Shown here: positions 1 to 8,737 of the stretch, piece after piece
How the letters are laid out: each line of letters begins with the position of its first letter
Numbering within the stretch: position 1 is the stretch's first letter
Assembly (NCBI RefSeq): GCF_028823535.1
Contig: NZ_JAQIYM010000013.1
Span: 1 to 64,000 of the forward strand
Source of the DNA: Pseudomonas serbica
Lineage (GTDB): Bacteria > Pseudomonadota > Gammaproteobacteria > Pseudomonadales > Pseudomonadaceae
Length of the DNA: 64,000 bases
Direction: 5' to 3'
Notes under the pieces: model-generated
What the model was told of the DNA's origin: nothing
The model's input: the letters and a program-made list of their open reading frames with translations, nothing else
Databases searched by the model: none
Made by a program: the position numbers and the translations under genes

Positions 1-58
1 GCCTACAGGGGTGCACAACCCGCAATGACTATCCAGCCCCTTTCCCGAGGAAACTGCC

Positions 59-1225
59 ATGAGCAGCACCCCGTTTACCCAACAACTACAGGGCGTTCGC
101 GTACTGGACCTGAGCCGCGTACTGGCCGGCCCCCACTGCACCGCCATGCTGGCGGACCTCGGCGCCGACGTCATCAAGTTCGAAGTGCCGGGGCACGGTG
201 ATGACAGCCGCCACCTGGGCCCGTTCAAGGATGGCGAAAGCGTTTATTTCGGCCTGATCAATCGCGGCAAGCGCAGTGTCGAAATGGACTTCAAGTCGGC
301 CCCGGACCTGGCCCGCCTGTATGAGTTGGTGCGTGACGCCGACGTCGTCGTGGAGAACTTCCGCCCCGGCGTGACCCGTCGCCTGGGCATCGACTTCGAT
401 ACCCTCAAGCAATACAACCCCAAGCTGATCTACGCGAGCATTTCCGGCTTTGGCCAGCACGGCCCCCTGTCCACCAGGCCCGCCTATGACATTGTCGCGC
501 AAGCGATGTCCGGGCTGATGAGTGTCACCGGTTTTACCGAGACAGGGCCGACGCGCAGCGGCGAGTCCATCGGCGACCTGTGTGCCGGTGTCTATGCCGC
601 CTGGGCGATCAGCTCTGCGCTGTTCGCCCGCGAGCGGCACGCCCCGGGCGCGCAATTCATCGACGTCGCCATGTTCGATGTGTTGTTCAGCCTGCAAATG
701 ACCGGGCTGTCCAGTCTCTTCGCCCACGGCGTTGCCCCTGGCCTTGTCGGCAACCGCCATCCGGTCTCGACCCCCTTCGACACCTACACCGCGGCCGACG
801 GCCAGGTGGTCATCGCAGTGGCGAGCGACAAGCTGTTCCAGCGCCTGTGCGAGTGCATGGGCAAGCCTGGACTGGCCACCGACCCACGCTTCGCCGAGGA
901 CCCGCAACGGACGTTGAACGAGCCGGCGTTGCGCGCGCAGATCGAACACTGGACGCGCCAACTGAGCGTCGAGCAGGCCTGCGACATTCTGCTCGATGCC
1001 GGCGTGCCGTCCTCCCCGGTGTGGAACCTCGCCCAGGCCGCCGACAGTGAACAGGCGCACGTGCGTCAACTGCTGATCCGGCCCGAGGGCGCAGCACAAC
1101 CCCTGGTGCCGCAACCGGTTTTCTTCAATGGCCACAAACCTCACGCCGTCACCCTCGCCCCACGCCTGGGCGCCGACAACGCGGCCTTCGGCATGAACAA
1201 ACAGGAGCTTTGCCATGAACTTTGA
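59..1225 (+). CDS. CaiB/BaiF family (class III) CoA transferase
   Basis: Predicted to move CoA between acyl groups in the cytoplasm. The 388 aa length is typical of class III CoA transferases. The N-terminal segment LDLSRVLAGPHCTAMLADLGADVIKFE is the usual family opening (residues about 16-42), and the PAYD segment supplies the probable catalytic Asp144, which forms the aspartyl-CoA anhydride in this family. The start has a GAGGAAA ribosome site about 7 bases upstream. The 3' end overlaps the acyl-CoA dehydrogenase start by 11 bases, so the two are translationally coupled and probably activate and then oxidise the same acyl substrate. The substrate cannot be read from the sequence; a succinyl-CoA-dependent dicarboxylate or aromatic acid transferase is possible. 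Confidence 0.9.
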   Translation: MSSTPFTQQLQGVRVLDLSRVLAGPHCTAMLADLGADVIKFEVPGHGDDSRHLGPFKDGESVYFGLINRGKRSVEMDFKSAPDLARLYELVRDADVVVENFRPGVTRRLGIDFDTLKQYNPKLIYASISGFGQHGPLSTRPAYDIVAQAMSGLMSVTGFTETGPTRSGESIGDLCAGVYAAWAISSALFARERHAPGAQFIDVAMFDVLFSLQMTGLSSLFAHGVAPGLVGNRHPVSTPFDTYTAADGQVVIAVASDKLFQRLCECMGKPGLATDPRFAEDPQRTLNEPALRAQIEHWTRQLSVEQACDILLDAGVPSSPVWNLAQAADSEQAHVRQLLIRPEGAAQPLVPQPVFFNGHKPHAVTLAPRLGADNAAFGMNKQELCHEL

Positions 1226-2357
1226 ACTGGATCAGGTCGAACTGGCCGTTATCGAATCCGCCGAAAAACTGGCCCGCGAGGTGATCCAGCCCCGCGCCCA
1301 GCATTACGACGAAACCGAAACCTTCTGTGCCGAAAGCCTGCAAGCCTTGGCAGCGTTGGGTGGCATGGGCATCAACTTGCCTGAGGAATATGGCGGCCTG
1401 GGGATTGGCAGCCTGGCCATGAGCCGAGTGGTTGAAGCGGTAGCAGGTGCTTGCGCCTCCACTGCGTCAGCCTTGACCGCGCACTTCCTCGCGACCGACT
1501 CGATTCTGATCGGCGGCACCGAAGCGCAAAAGCAGGAATGGCTGCCGCGCGCCGCCAGCGGCGAGTTGCTCGGCGCGTTCGCCCTGACCGAACCGGCAGC
1601 GGGCTCCAACCCCGCCGACATGCGCTGCCGGGCGCAACCGCAAGACGGTGGCTGGAGAATTCGCGGCAGCAAGCACTACATCACCAACGCCCGCGAAGCC
1701 GGATTCATCGTGCTCTATGCCAAGACCGACGCCGAGGCCGGCCACAAGGGCATCAGCGCTTTCATGATCCCCCAAGGCACCGAGGGCATCAGTTTTTCCA
1801 GCCCGGAAAAAACCATGGGCCTGCGCGGCAGTACGATCTATGAGCTGTCCCTGGACTGCTGGCTGCCCGCCTCGGCACTGCTCGGCAGCGAAGGCGCCGG
1901 CTTCAACACGGCCATGGCGGTGCTCGATCGCGGTCGTGTCGAAGTGGCGGCGATGTCCCTGGGGGTTGCCAATGCGGCATTGCAGGCAAGCCTTGGCTGG
2001 GTCCGCGAACGGCAGATCGGGCCCAAGCCGCTGGCGGCCTATCAAGGCACGCAATGGCGCCTGGCCGATATGCACACGCAGCTGGAAGCCGCACGCATGC
2101 TCACCTGGAAAGCCGCCGCGCGCCGCGACAGCGGTGAACGCTTCAGCCTGGAATCGGCCACCGCCAAGCTGTTTGCCGCCGAATGCGCCGGCTTCGTCAC
2201 CGATGCCGCGCTGCAGTTGCACGGTGGCTATGGCTACATTCGCGACCTGCCGCTGGAGCGCTACGTTCGCGACGCACGCATCCTGCGGATTTTCGAGGGC
2301 ACCTCGGAAGTGCAGAAAATCATCATTTCGCGAAGCGTGCTCGACGCCCAGCGTTAA
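1215..2357 (+). CDS. Acyl-CoA dehydrogenase
   Basis: FAD-dependent alpha,beta-dehydrogenation of an acyl-CoA, passing electrons to ETF. The 380 aa protein has the three-part ACAD fold. Signatures include FALTEPAAGSNPADM (residues about 119-133), which contacts FAD and substrate, and the C-terminal GGYGYIRDLPLERYVRDARI followed by IFEGTSEVQ. Glu361 of EGTSE lies where short- and medium-chain enzymes carry the catalytic base. The gene overlaps the CoA transferase by 11 bases and forms an operon with it; the NCS1 permease follows about 90 bases later. A glutaryl-CoA dehydrogenase-like role next to a CaiB protein is an option, but substrate residues are not diagnostic. Confidence 0.92.
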   Translation: MNFELDQVELAVIESAEKLAREVIQPRAQHYDETETFCAESLQALAALGGMGINLPEEYGGLGIGSLAMSRVVEAVAGACASTASALTAHFLATDSILIGGTEAQKQEWLPRAASGELLGAFALTEPAAGSNPADMRCRAQPQDGGWRIRGSKHYITNAREAGFIVLYAKTDAEAGHKGISAFMIPQGTEGISFSSPEKTMGLRGSTIYELSLDCWLPASALLGSEGAGFNTAMAVLDRGRVEVAAMSLGVANAALQASLGWVRERQIGPKPLAAYQGTQWRLADMHTQLEAARMLTWKAAARRDSGERFSLESATAKLFAAECAGFVTDAALQLHGGYGYIRDLPLERYVRDARILRIFEGTSEVQKIIISRSVLDAQR

Positions 2358-2370
2358 CAGAGCGAGAACC

Positions 2371-2390
2371 GGGGCCTGATCCCAGGCCCC
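2371..2390 (+). terminator. GC-rich hairpin after the acyl-CoA dehydrogenase
   Basis: Arms GGGGCCTG (2371-2378) and CAGGCCCC (2383-2390) form a perfect 8-bp stem with a 4-base loop 13 bases after the stop codon. No T-run follows, so it may only attenuate read-through into the permease or stabilise the mRNA end. Confidence 0.35.
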
Positions 2391-2450
2391 GCCCTTGATA
2401 TCCCAACCCGAGAAGGCTGTCGTATCCCACGACACCCGAGAGGAACCGCC

Positions 2451-3872
2451 ATGTCCGCCTCCAAAGAAAGTGCGCAGCGCAAGACGTATATAGAACGGCG
2501 ATCCATCGATTACATCCCCGAATCAGAGCGTCACGGCCGGCTGCTCAGTCAGTTCACGCTATGGTTTGGCGCCAACCTGCAAGTCACCGCGATCGTCACC
2601 GGGGCCCTGGCCGTGGTGCTCGGTGGCGACGTGTTCTGGTCGTTGATCGGCCTGCTGGTCGGGCAACTGCTGGGCGGCGCGATCATGGCCCTGCATGCGG
2701 CCCAGGGCCCGCAACTGGGCCTGCCCCAGATGATCTCCAGTCGCGTGCAGTTCGGCGTCTATGGCGCCGTCATCCCCATCGTGCTGGCCTGCCTGATGTA
2801 CGTGGGGTTTTCCGCCAGCGGCTCGGTGCTCGCCGGCCAGGCCATCAGCCAACTGATGAACGTCAGCGATGCCAGCGGCATCCTGATATTCGCGGCGATG
2901 ATCGTGGTGTTGACCGTGCTCGGTTATCGGACCATCCACTTGATCGGGCGCTTGTCGAGCCTGATTGGCGTGGTGTCGTTCTTCTACCTGTTCTATCGGT
3001 TGCTGTCGGCCCATGACATCGGCGAACTGTTGGCCAACCGGCATTTTTCCCTGAGCAGTTTCCTGTTGGCCATCTCGCTGTCAGCCTCCTGGCAAATCGC
3101 CTTCGGCCCCTACGTCGCAGACTATTCGCGCTACCTGCCGCGCACCACGTCAGCCATGAAAACCTTTCTCGCCGTTGGCCTGGGATCAGTGATTGGCACA
3201 CAGATCTCGATGATCTTCGGCGTGTTCGTCGCGGCACTGGCGGGCGATCAGTTCGCCGGCCATGAGGTGTCCTACATCGTGGGCCTGGGTGCGAGCGGGT
3301 TTGTCGCGTCGCTGCTGTTCTTCAGCATCGTGTTCGGCAAGGTCACCATCACCACCCTCAACGCCTACGGCAGCTTCATGTCCCTGGCAACGATCGTCAG
3401 CGGCTTTCGCGGCAATCAGGAAATCTCCAGGACCCTGCGCTCGGTCTACATCCTGATCATGGTCGGACTGGCGACGGCACTGGCATTGATGGGGCGGCAC
3501 TCGTTCCTGCATGACTTCTCCGCCTTCATCCTGTTCCTGCTGGCGTTTTTCACCCCCTGGAGCGCCATCAACCTGGTGGACTTCTATCTGGTGACCAAGG
3601 AGCGCTACGACATACCCGCCCTGTCGGATCCAGATGGCCGCTATGGGCGCTGGAACCTGCCTGGTATTGCGGTCTACACCCTTGGGGTGCTGATTCAGAT
3701 GCCGTTCATTGCCACCAGTTTCTACACCGGTCCCTTGGTCGAAACCCTGGGTGGCACCGATATCTCATGGCTGATCGGCCTGACCGTTCCCGCCGTCGTT
3801 TATTACTGGGTGGCGCGAGGTTCGCGGCAACGCATTCCTTCGCGACTGATTCTTCCGCAAGAGACCCTTTGA
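2451..3872 (+). CDS. NCS1 family purine/cytosine permease-like transporter
   Basis: Inner-membrane symporter of the nucleobase:cation symporter-1 family. The 473 aa protein has about 12 hydrophobic segments and the family N terminus (IPESERHGRLLSQFTLWFG, residues about 23-41). The segment ASWQIAFGPYVADYSRYLPR (about 212-231) is highly characteristic of NCS1 permeases. A ribosome site (GAGAGGAA) precedes the ATG. Placed between an acyl-CoA oxidation pair and a TetR regulator, it probably imports the compound whose CoA ester the upstream enzymes process, or a related nitrogenous compound. NCS1 members carry cytosine, allantoin, hydantoins, thiamine precursors and others, so the substrate is open. 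Confidence 0.88.
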   Translation: MSASKESAQRKTYIERRSIDYIPESERHGRLLSQFTLWFGANLQVTAIVTGALAVVLGGDVFWSLIGLLVGQLLGGAIMALHAAQGPQLGLPQMISSRVQFGVYGAVIPIVLACLMYVGFSASGSVLAGQAISQLMNVSDASGILIFAAMIVVLTVLGYRTIHLIGRLSSLIGVVSFFYLFYRLLSAHDIGELLANRHFSLSSFLLAISLSASWQIAFGPYVADYSRYLPRTTSAMKTFLAVGLGSVIGTQISMIFGVFVAALAGDQFAGHEVSYIVGLGASGFVASLLFFSIVFGKVTITTLNAYGSFMSLATIVSGFRGNQEISRTLRSVYILIMVGLATALALMGRHSFLHDFSAFILFLLAFFTPWSAINLVDFYLVTKERYDIPALSDPDGRYGRWNLPGIAVYTLGVLIQMPFIATSFYTGPLVETLGGTDISWLIGLTVPAVVYYWVARGSRQRIPSRLILPQETL

Positions 3873-3952
3873 TCCACTCAAGACAGGGCTGCTCGCCCGG
3901 GCCGCCCTGTACACGAAACCGATCGATCGATTTTTTCCTTGAGGGGACCGCC

Positions 3953-4573
3953 ATGCTTGCCGTCAATGCATCCGTCATATCGCCACTCAACGCTCGCGAC
4001 CGGCTCGTTCACGCTGCAGTCGAGCTCTTCGCAACACGCGGCTTCCAGGCCATTGGCCTGCGTGATCTGGCAGGTCACGTAGGTTTGCAAGCCGGGTCGC
4101 TTTACCACCACATCGAAAATAAACAGTGTTTGTTGTTCGAGCTCATCGAGTCCGCCTTGTCAGACCTGCTGGTCACGACCAAGCGCCGCATGAAGGGTGC
4201 CAGGACCCCTGCCGAACGGGTACGTCGTTTTGTCCAGGCCTTCGTCAGCTTTACCTTGCACGAGAAGTACCGATTGATACTGGTGACCCGCGAGTTCGTT
4301 AACCTCGACGAGGAACACAGGCTCCACGCCGACAAGTTGAAGCGTGCGCACAGCGCGCTGCTGAACGAAATCATCACCGAGCAATACCATCTGACGGGCA
4401 AGCCAGATCCCCAGACCTGGCTGATCACTCATGCAGTGATGGGCATGCTCTATGGCCAATTGCAGTGGAACGAAGTGGAGATTACGCAGCAGCACCTGAC
4501 AGAACTGCTCACGGGTTGCGTCATGCGCATTATCGCCAGCGGCAGGGAAAATGCTCGAGAGGCGAGGTTTTGA
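3953..4573 (+). CDS. TetR/AcrR family transcriptional regulator
   Basis: Cytoplasmic DNA-binding repressor of 206 aa. The N-terminal helix-turn-helix is clear: RDRLVHAAVELFATRGFQAIGLRDLA followed by VGLQAGSLYHHIENKQCLLFEL (residues about 16-64). The rest is a helical ligand domain without a recognisable specificity. I chose ATG 3953 because GAGGGGACC lies 6 bases upstream; an in-frame start at 3767 would overlap the permease and lacks this site. The gene follows the permease on the same strand with an 80-base gap and is likely a local regulator of the CoA transferase/dehydrogenase/permease set. Confidence 0.9.
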   Translation: MLAVNASVISPLNARDRLVHAAVELFATRGFQAIGLRDLAGHVGLQAGSLYHHIENKQCLLFELIESALSDLLVTTKRRMKGARTPAERVRRFVQAFVSFTLHEKYRLILVTREFVNLDEEHRLHADKLKRAHSALLNEIITEQYHLTGKPDPQTWLITHAVMGMLYGQLQWNEVEITQQHLTELLTGCVMRIIASGRENAREARF

Positions 4574-4601
4574 ATCTCACCCGACTCGGGCAAACCGACA
4601 G

Positions 4602-5300
4602 TCACTTCGCCTGATAGGACGGATAAAGACCGGCAAGCCGCGCAATCACAACGCCAACGTAAAAAACCCCGGAAAACTCTTCGACCATCACAAGCGAACG
4701 GGCGTGGTTGGTCAATGGGAGAACATCGCCGTAACCGGTGGTGGTGAGTGTCGTGAAGCTGAAATACATCAGTTTGAAGAAGCTACCGGGCTGTAGGAAG
4801 TCGAGGCGACCAGGACCGAATGAGCCCGCGCTCTGTATCTCGACCAGGGCATAGACGAAGGACCAGACGAAAGCCAGCATGATGTAACCGGCAAGCGCGC
4901 CATGCAGCTTGTCGGCAGTTATCGGCCCGCGCTTGAGAACGTAGCGAAGCACTCCGCTAAACGAGACGGTAAGAGATGCCGTGTAAACGATCCCGGCCAG
5001 ATTGAGAATCCTGATACTTTCAGTCCACAACGCTGCCCATAGAAGGCCCACCCCAAGCAACGCCAAGCCCAGCTTGATGATGACCCCTCGCCGAGTCTGC
5101 CTGGCGGCGAAAGCGCCCACGAACAGCACGATTGAAAACACGATGCCGAGTAGCGTGCGCGCCAGGATGCCTTCCTCAAGAAAGGGAAACAGCAGAATCA
5201 ATCCCAATAACAGCAACATCAGATAAGTGCAGGGCCCATGCCCGATTACCAGCTGGGCCAGATCCGCTTCGGATTCGGCTTTATCTTGCGGATTTTTCAT
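4602..5300 (-). CDS. Two-TM potassium channel family protein
   Basis: Inner-membrane ion channel of 232 aa. The C-terminal part has the pore-loop signature TLTTTGYGDVLPL, i.e. the K+ selectivity filter TTGYGD, flanked by two transmembrane helices. Several extra hydrophobic segments precede it (residues about 25-130), so the topology resembles a small voltage-gated-like channel lacking an obvious charged S4. There is no cytoplasmic RCK domain. It converges with the TetR gene. A cation/proton antiporter lies downstream on the other strand, and together they suggest local monovalent-cation homeostasis. Function as a K+ channel is well supported; gating is unknown. Confidence 0.87.
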   Translation of the reverse strand: MKNPQDKAESEADLAQLVIGHGPCTYLMLLLLGLILLFPFLEEGILARTLLGIVFSIVLFVGAFAARQTRRGVIIKLGLALLGVGLLWAALWTESIRILNLAGIVYTASLTVSFSGVLRYVLKRGPITADKLHGALAGYIMLAFVWSFVYALVEIQSAGSFGPGRLDFLQPGSFFKLMYFSFTTLTTTGYGDVLPLTNHARSLVMVEEFSGVFYVGVVIARLAGLYPSYQAK

Positions 5301-5594
5301 ACCGGTTTCCCAGGGAAGTAACGGCCCAAAGCGTATTTTCCAGTCGGTGGTCGAGTCTGCCTTTTAGCGTTTCAAGGTCATGTGTCAACGCTGCACGGCA
5401 GGCCCAAGACAGGGAAACCGAATAAAAATCTTCCTGCCCAGGGACCAAGTCTACAATTTGGTAACAACGTGAAGAGAAGTACGGTATTCAACAGATGTAC
5501 AGCACCAATGACCTGACTTTTCTGTGTTTCGAGCATTGTGCCAGTTGGCAATGACTCCATTGCCGTAGCATCAACCTGGACAAGCAGGTCATCT

Positions 5595-6797
5595 ATGTAC
5601 CAGAACCTAGCCCTGCTTGCCGCTTTCCTCCTGACCTACAGCATTTTTGCCGGACGCATGGAATCTCGCCTGCTCAATGGCCCCCTGATGTTCATGCTTG
5701 CCGGCCTGATTCTCGGCCCGGCGTTACTGGGCATTCTGCAACCCCGGATTGACAAGGACGGTCTCAGGATCCTGGCAGAATTGACATTGGCGATTGTTCT
5801 CTTCAGCGATGCGGCCAACGCCGACCTCAAGGTTCTAAGAGCGCACGAAGGATTGCCGGTGCGCTTGTTGATGATAGGGCTTCCCCTGACCATGCTCAGT
5901 GGGTGGCTGGTCGGCCTCTGGCTGTTGCCACAGGTACCCCCGGTGGAACTGGCAATACTGGCGACCCTCCTGGCGCCCACCGATGCTGCGTTGGGCAAGG
6001 CCGTGGTGAGCAATCCCAAGGTAGCCGCATCCGTACGTGAAGGATTGAACGTCGAAAGCGGGTTGAATGATGGTATCTGCGTTCCGGTGCTGCTGATGTT
6101 CCTGGCCCTGCTGGTCGAAGAGCAGACACAGTCTCCCCTCTCGCTGGCAGTGGAGTTGGTGATCGAGGAGCTGGGCATCGGTGCAGTCGTCGGTGTCGCG
6201 CTTACGCTGGTTGCATGGCTGTTGCAGCGCTACTCGGCAAAACACGCCTGGCAAGCTCCCATGTGGTCACAACTGACACTGCCCGGGTTGGCGATTCTTT
6301 GTTTTGCCACAGCGCAAGCAATGGGTGGAAGCGGGTTTATCGCCGCATTCGTCGGTGGTTTGCTCGCCAGTTATCTGTTTACCGAACAAAAACATCAGCT
6401 GCTCAAGGCTAGCGAAGAGTTCGCCAGCCTGCTATCGGTCGTTACCTGGGTCGTATTCGGTGCCCTGGTGATCCCCAGGGCCTGGAGCAGTATCACCCTG
6501 GACATCTGGCTTTATGCCGTGCTCAGCCTGACGGTGATTCGCATTCTGCCTGTGCTCATTAGCCTGGCGGGGACCCGTTTCGATTTTGAAACCCGCCTGT
6601 TCATCGGCTGGTTCGGCCCGCGCGGCCTGGCGAGCATCGTCTTCGCAGTGATGATATTGGACTACCCTCTCCAGGCCAGTCGCACTCTGGTCGCTGCCGC
6701 CGTCTGCACCGTTTTGCTCAGCGTGTTGTTACATGGCTTGAGTGCCAATCCATGGGTCTCACGGCTGGCCCGTCGAACAGCGGACAAAGCCAATTGA
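5595..6797 (+). CDS. Cation:proton antiporter (CPA1/NhaP-like)
   Basis: Inner-membrane Na+ or K+/H+ exchanger. The 400 aa protein is almost entirely hydrophobic, with about 12-13 segments. It carries the family motifs LAGLILGP near the N terminus, LLAPTDAALG (acidic D in the ion path), ESGLNDG (second conserved acidic residue) and FIGWFGPRGLASIVF near the C terminus. I prefer ATG 5595 (MYQNLALLAAF), which begins directly with a membrane segment; a longer reading from 5538 adds a polar stretch with no ribosome site. No C-terminal TrkA-C or nucleotide-binding domain is present, so the protein is the bare transporter. Confidence 0.9.
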   Translation: MYQNLALLAAFLLTYSIFAGRMESRLLNGPLMFMLAGLILGPALLGILQPRIDKDGLRILAELTLAIVLFSDAANADLKVLRAHEGLPVRLLMIGLPLTMLSGWLVGLWLLPQVPPVELAILATLLAPTDAALGKAVVSNPKVAASVREGLNVESGLNDGICVPVLLMFLALLVEEQTQSPLSLAVELVIEELGIGAVVGVALTLVAWLLQRYSAKHAWQAPMWSQLTLPGLAILCFATAQAMGGSGFIAAFVGGLLASYLFTEQKHQLLKASEEFASLLSVVTWVVFGALVIPRAWSSITLDIWLYAVLSLTVIRILPVLISLAGTRFDFETRLFIGWFGPRGLASIVFAVMILDYPLQASRTLVAAAVCTVLLSVLLHGLSANPWVSRLARRTADKAN

Positions 6798-6803
6798 AGA
6801 TAG

Positions 6804-6855
6804 ATAAAACCTCTACAGCGCAGTAAAATCTGTACAGAACTTGTAGAGGTTTTAT
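6804..6855 (+). promoter_or_regulatory. Perfect 14-bp inverted repeat enclosing the ribosome site of the next small gene
   Basis: ATAAAACCTCTACA (6804-6817) and TGTAGAGGTTTTAT (6842-6855) are exact reverse complements separated by 24 bases. The right arm contains the AGAGG ribosome site and the ATG at 6854 of the small gene downstream. In RNA this would form a 14-bp stem hiding the start; in DNA it could be a spaced operator. The loop holds a smaller palindrome, TCTGTACAGA (6829-6838), which includes the TGTACA half-site seen in the neighbouring light operators. The poly-T-poor right arm makes a simple terminator unlikely. Confidence 0.6.
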
Positions 6856-7072
6856 GGCCATGACACCTTCCGAGAAACTCGTTGCATGGCACGGAAACTG
6901 GATTCTTTCGCAAACGAGGATCGTCTGCAGGAACTGCAGGGCAGAGCAGTCCGAGTCAGACAGAGAACTCAAATTCCCTCACATTCCCCAGTGTTCCAAG
7001 TCAGGCGCTCTATCCAACCCTTGGCAGGAACTGGCCGAGGTTTGCAATGCAGTTTCAGACAAGCCTCCTTAA
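6854..7072 (+). CDS. Small Cys-containing hypothetical protein (zinc-ribbon-like)
   Basis: A 72 aa reading frame (70 aa if the second ATG at 6860 is used). It contains the segment RIVCRNCRAEQ and a later HIPQC, a C-x2-C ... H-x3-C pattern that could bind zinc, followed by NPWQELAEVC. I do not recognise the family with certainty. Support for it being real: the ribosome site AGAGG lies just upstream within the inverted repeat, the gene fills the gap between the antiporter and the convergent LitR gene, and its composition is protein-like. Translation may be controlled by the stem-loop covering its start. Confidence 0.5.
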   Translation: MAMTPSEKLVAWHGNWILSQTRIVCRNCRAEQSESDRELKFPHIPQCSKSGALSNPWQELAEVCNAVSDKPP

Positions 7073-7088
7073 CGGAAAACGACTGGCC

Positions 7089-8006
7089 TCAAATTTGCAG
7101 TGTGCCCCTTACCAGGGCTTCCAGTCTGGGCAGGATACTTGCGTGGTCATTGCCCAAAATGGCAATGGAAGAACCACGCAACCCTGCCGACGAAGCGGCA
7201 GCGGCGTCGCCGGCCAACGCCACCGGGCACGTAACGCCCATTTGCAGGGCACGCAGTCGCTTGAGCGCATCTGCCTGCAGTGGCGCCTGGACCCACAGCA
7301 CCAGCGCGGCGGGTTGTATCGCTTTACACAGCAACGGCAGTTCTTCCAAGGGCTGGCCCGTGCCCAGCACCTCGATGCGCAGCTGGTCATTGCTCATCAA
7401 CAAACCGGCGCACAGCAACTCCAGTTCGTGGGCATGGCCCGAGCCGTCTGCCAGCAGTACGCAAGCACCATTGCCCGGGTTCATCTGCAGTCGCAGTAAC
7501 ATCCGCGCACGCAAGAAGGCGTCCAGGTACAACCACTGGCTGCGTCGGCCGAAAGCGTTGCCGGATGCCAGGCTGCGCCACACCGGCAGCACAATAGCCT
7601 CCAACACCGTAGCCTTCGGGTAGATCGTGAACAGCTGCCCGTGAAGGCGCTCCAGCTCCGCGCCATCAAACGCCTGCGTGGCACGATGAACCGCCTCTTG
7701 CCACTGGACCAGGGGCGCTTCGGTCGAACCTGATGCAGCGATACCGGGCGTGTCCTGCTGGCGGGCGAGCAAAGCGCCTATCTTGCTGATCGGCAGGCCA
7801 CGGCTGGTCCAGAGCATGATGCTACGGATATGTTCGATGTCCTGTTGCGAATACAGGCGATGCCCTCCCACCGTGCGCACGGGTCGGATCAGCCCGTGGC
7901 GGCGCTCCCACGCCCGCAGGGTGATCGGGTTGACGCCGGTCAGGCTGGCGACTTCCCGCATGGGGAGCAAGACGTCGTCGGAGGCAGATTCGATGGGTTC
8001 GGTCAT
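7089..8006 (-). CDS. Class II LitR/PplR-like MerR-family light-response regulator
   Basis: DNA-binding regulator of 305 aa. Residues about 12-80 form a MerR helix-turn-helix (VASLTGVNPITLRAWERRHG, then TVGGHRLYSQQDIEHIR). The C-terminal part resembles the cobalamin-binding domain of CarH/LitR, but where class I proteins have the DxH-type B12 ligand this protein reads GSGHAHELEL (residues 188-197). This fits class II LitR, known from P. putida as PplR, which lacks cobalamin and instead answers light through a LOV protein. A LOV gene starts 160 bases away on the opposite strand, and operators of the LitR type lie just beyond it. Probable repressor of the flanking operons in the dark. Confidence 0.85.
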   Translation of the reverse strand: MTEPIESASDDVLLPMREVASLTGVNPITLRAWERRHGLIRPVRTVGGHRLYSQQDIEHIRSIMLWTSRGLPISKIGALLARQQDTPGIAASGSTEAPLVQWQEAVHRATQAFDGAELERLHGQLFTIYPKATVLEAIVLPVWRSLASGNAFGRRSQWLYLDAFLRARMLLRLQMNPGNGACVLLADGSGHAHELELLCAGLLMSNDQLRIEVLGTGQPLEELPLLCKAIQPAALVLWVQAPLQADALKRLRALQMGVTCPVALAGDAAAASSAGLRGSSIAILGNDHASILPRLEALVRGTLQI

Positions 8007-8166
8007 TGAAGGTCGTTGCGTCCTGAGTGTGTCGGCATTCTAAACCAGCCATGACCCTTTTTAACCAGCAGCAATCGATGCTGGCTCCCTGCCCTGCCAT
8101 CTAGGCATGGCTGCCGCTGACGACTACGCTGTGGGGCACACCCACGAACCACCGCGAGACCGGACC

Positions 8167-8613
8167 ATGATTGACGCCAAACTCCTGCAACTGATGGTCG
8201 AAGCCTCCAATGACGGCATCGTCGTGGCCGAGCAGGAAGGCAATGACAGCATCCTCATCTATGTCAACCCTGCCTTCGAGCGCCTGACCGGCTACAGTGC
8301 CGACGAAATTCTCTACCAGGATTGCCGGTTCCTGCAGGGAGACGATCATGACCAGGCCAGCCTCGAGGCCATCCGCGAGGCCATCCGCCTGGGCCAGCCT
8401 TGCCGCCAGGTGCTGCGCAACTATCGCAAGGATGGCAGCCCGTTCTGGAACGAGTTGTCGATCACTCCCGTGTACAACGATGCCGACCAGCTGACCTACT
8501 ACATCGGCATACAGCACGACGTCAGCGACAAGATGGCCGCCCTGGAAAGAATCGAGTCACTTGAGACCGAGGTGGCCGAGCTGCGCCGCCAGCTGGCAAG
8601 GCTCGATGGCTAA
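8167..8613 (+). CDS. Short LOV-domain blue-light receptor (PpSB2-LOV-like)
   Basis: Soluble photoreceptor of 148 aa: one LOV/PAS core (residues about 15-120) plus a C-terminal coiled helix (SLETEVAELRRQLARL). The FMN-adduct motif reads YQDCRFLQG, with Cys53 as the photoreactive cysteine. NYRKDGSPFWNELSITPV and YYIGIQHDVS are standard LOV strands. There is no fused output domain, as in the P. putida PpSB1/PpSB2 proteins, which it resembles closely from memory. I chose ATG 8167 because the short LOV family starts MI(N/D)AxLLQ; an upstream in-frame ATG at 8107 adds an unrelated tail. It faces the LitR gene and likely conveys blue light to it. Confidence 0.92.
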   Translation: MIDAKLLQLMVEASNDGIVVAEQEGNDSILIYVNPAFERLTGYSADEILYQDCRFLQGDDHDQASLEAIREAIRLGQPCRQVLRNYRKDGSPFWNELSITPVYNDADQLTYYIGIQHDVSDKMAALERIESLETEVAELRRQLARLDG

Positions 8614-8643
8614 CGACGAATAGCGCTAAACCGATAGAAAAAG

Positions 8644-8667
8644 TGTACAAGAATATTGACTTGTACA
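8644..8667 (+). promoter_or_regulatory. LitR-type operator 1 (TGTACA-N12-TGTACA)
   Basis: TGTACA at 8644-8649 and 8662-8667, spaced by exactly 12 bases, in the LOV-SnoaL intergenic region. From memory, class II LitR of P. putida binds T(G/A)TACA-N12-TGTA(C/T)A, which this matches fully. A TTGAC -35-like hexamer (8656-8660) lies inside it. Confidence 0.8.
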
Positions 8668-8694
8668 ATTTTCCCCGTAGGCTTCAGATAAACC

Positions 8695-8718
8695 TGTACA
8701 GTTTTTTCGAATTGTACA
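8695..8718 (+). promoter_or_regulatory. LitR-type operator 2 (TGTACA-N12-TGTACA)
   Basis: A second perfect pair: TGTACA at 8695-8700 and 8713-8718, again 12 bases apart, ending 19 bases before the ATG of the first lipid-operon gene. Operators 1 and 2 are 51 bases apart start to start, about five helical turns, so two bound dimers could sit on the same DNA face. Confidence 0.8.
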
Positions 8719-8737
8719 ATTTTGCCTGGAGCCTGCC

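Noticed and set aside
86..1216. Long reading frame antisense to the CoA transferase
   Set aside because: Shadow of a GC-rich gene; the sense strand has strong family motifs and a ribosome site.
3907..3912. TGTACA before the TetR gene as a LitR site
   Set aside because: No second half-site at 12 bases; a single hexamer is expected by chance.
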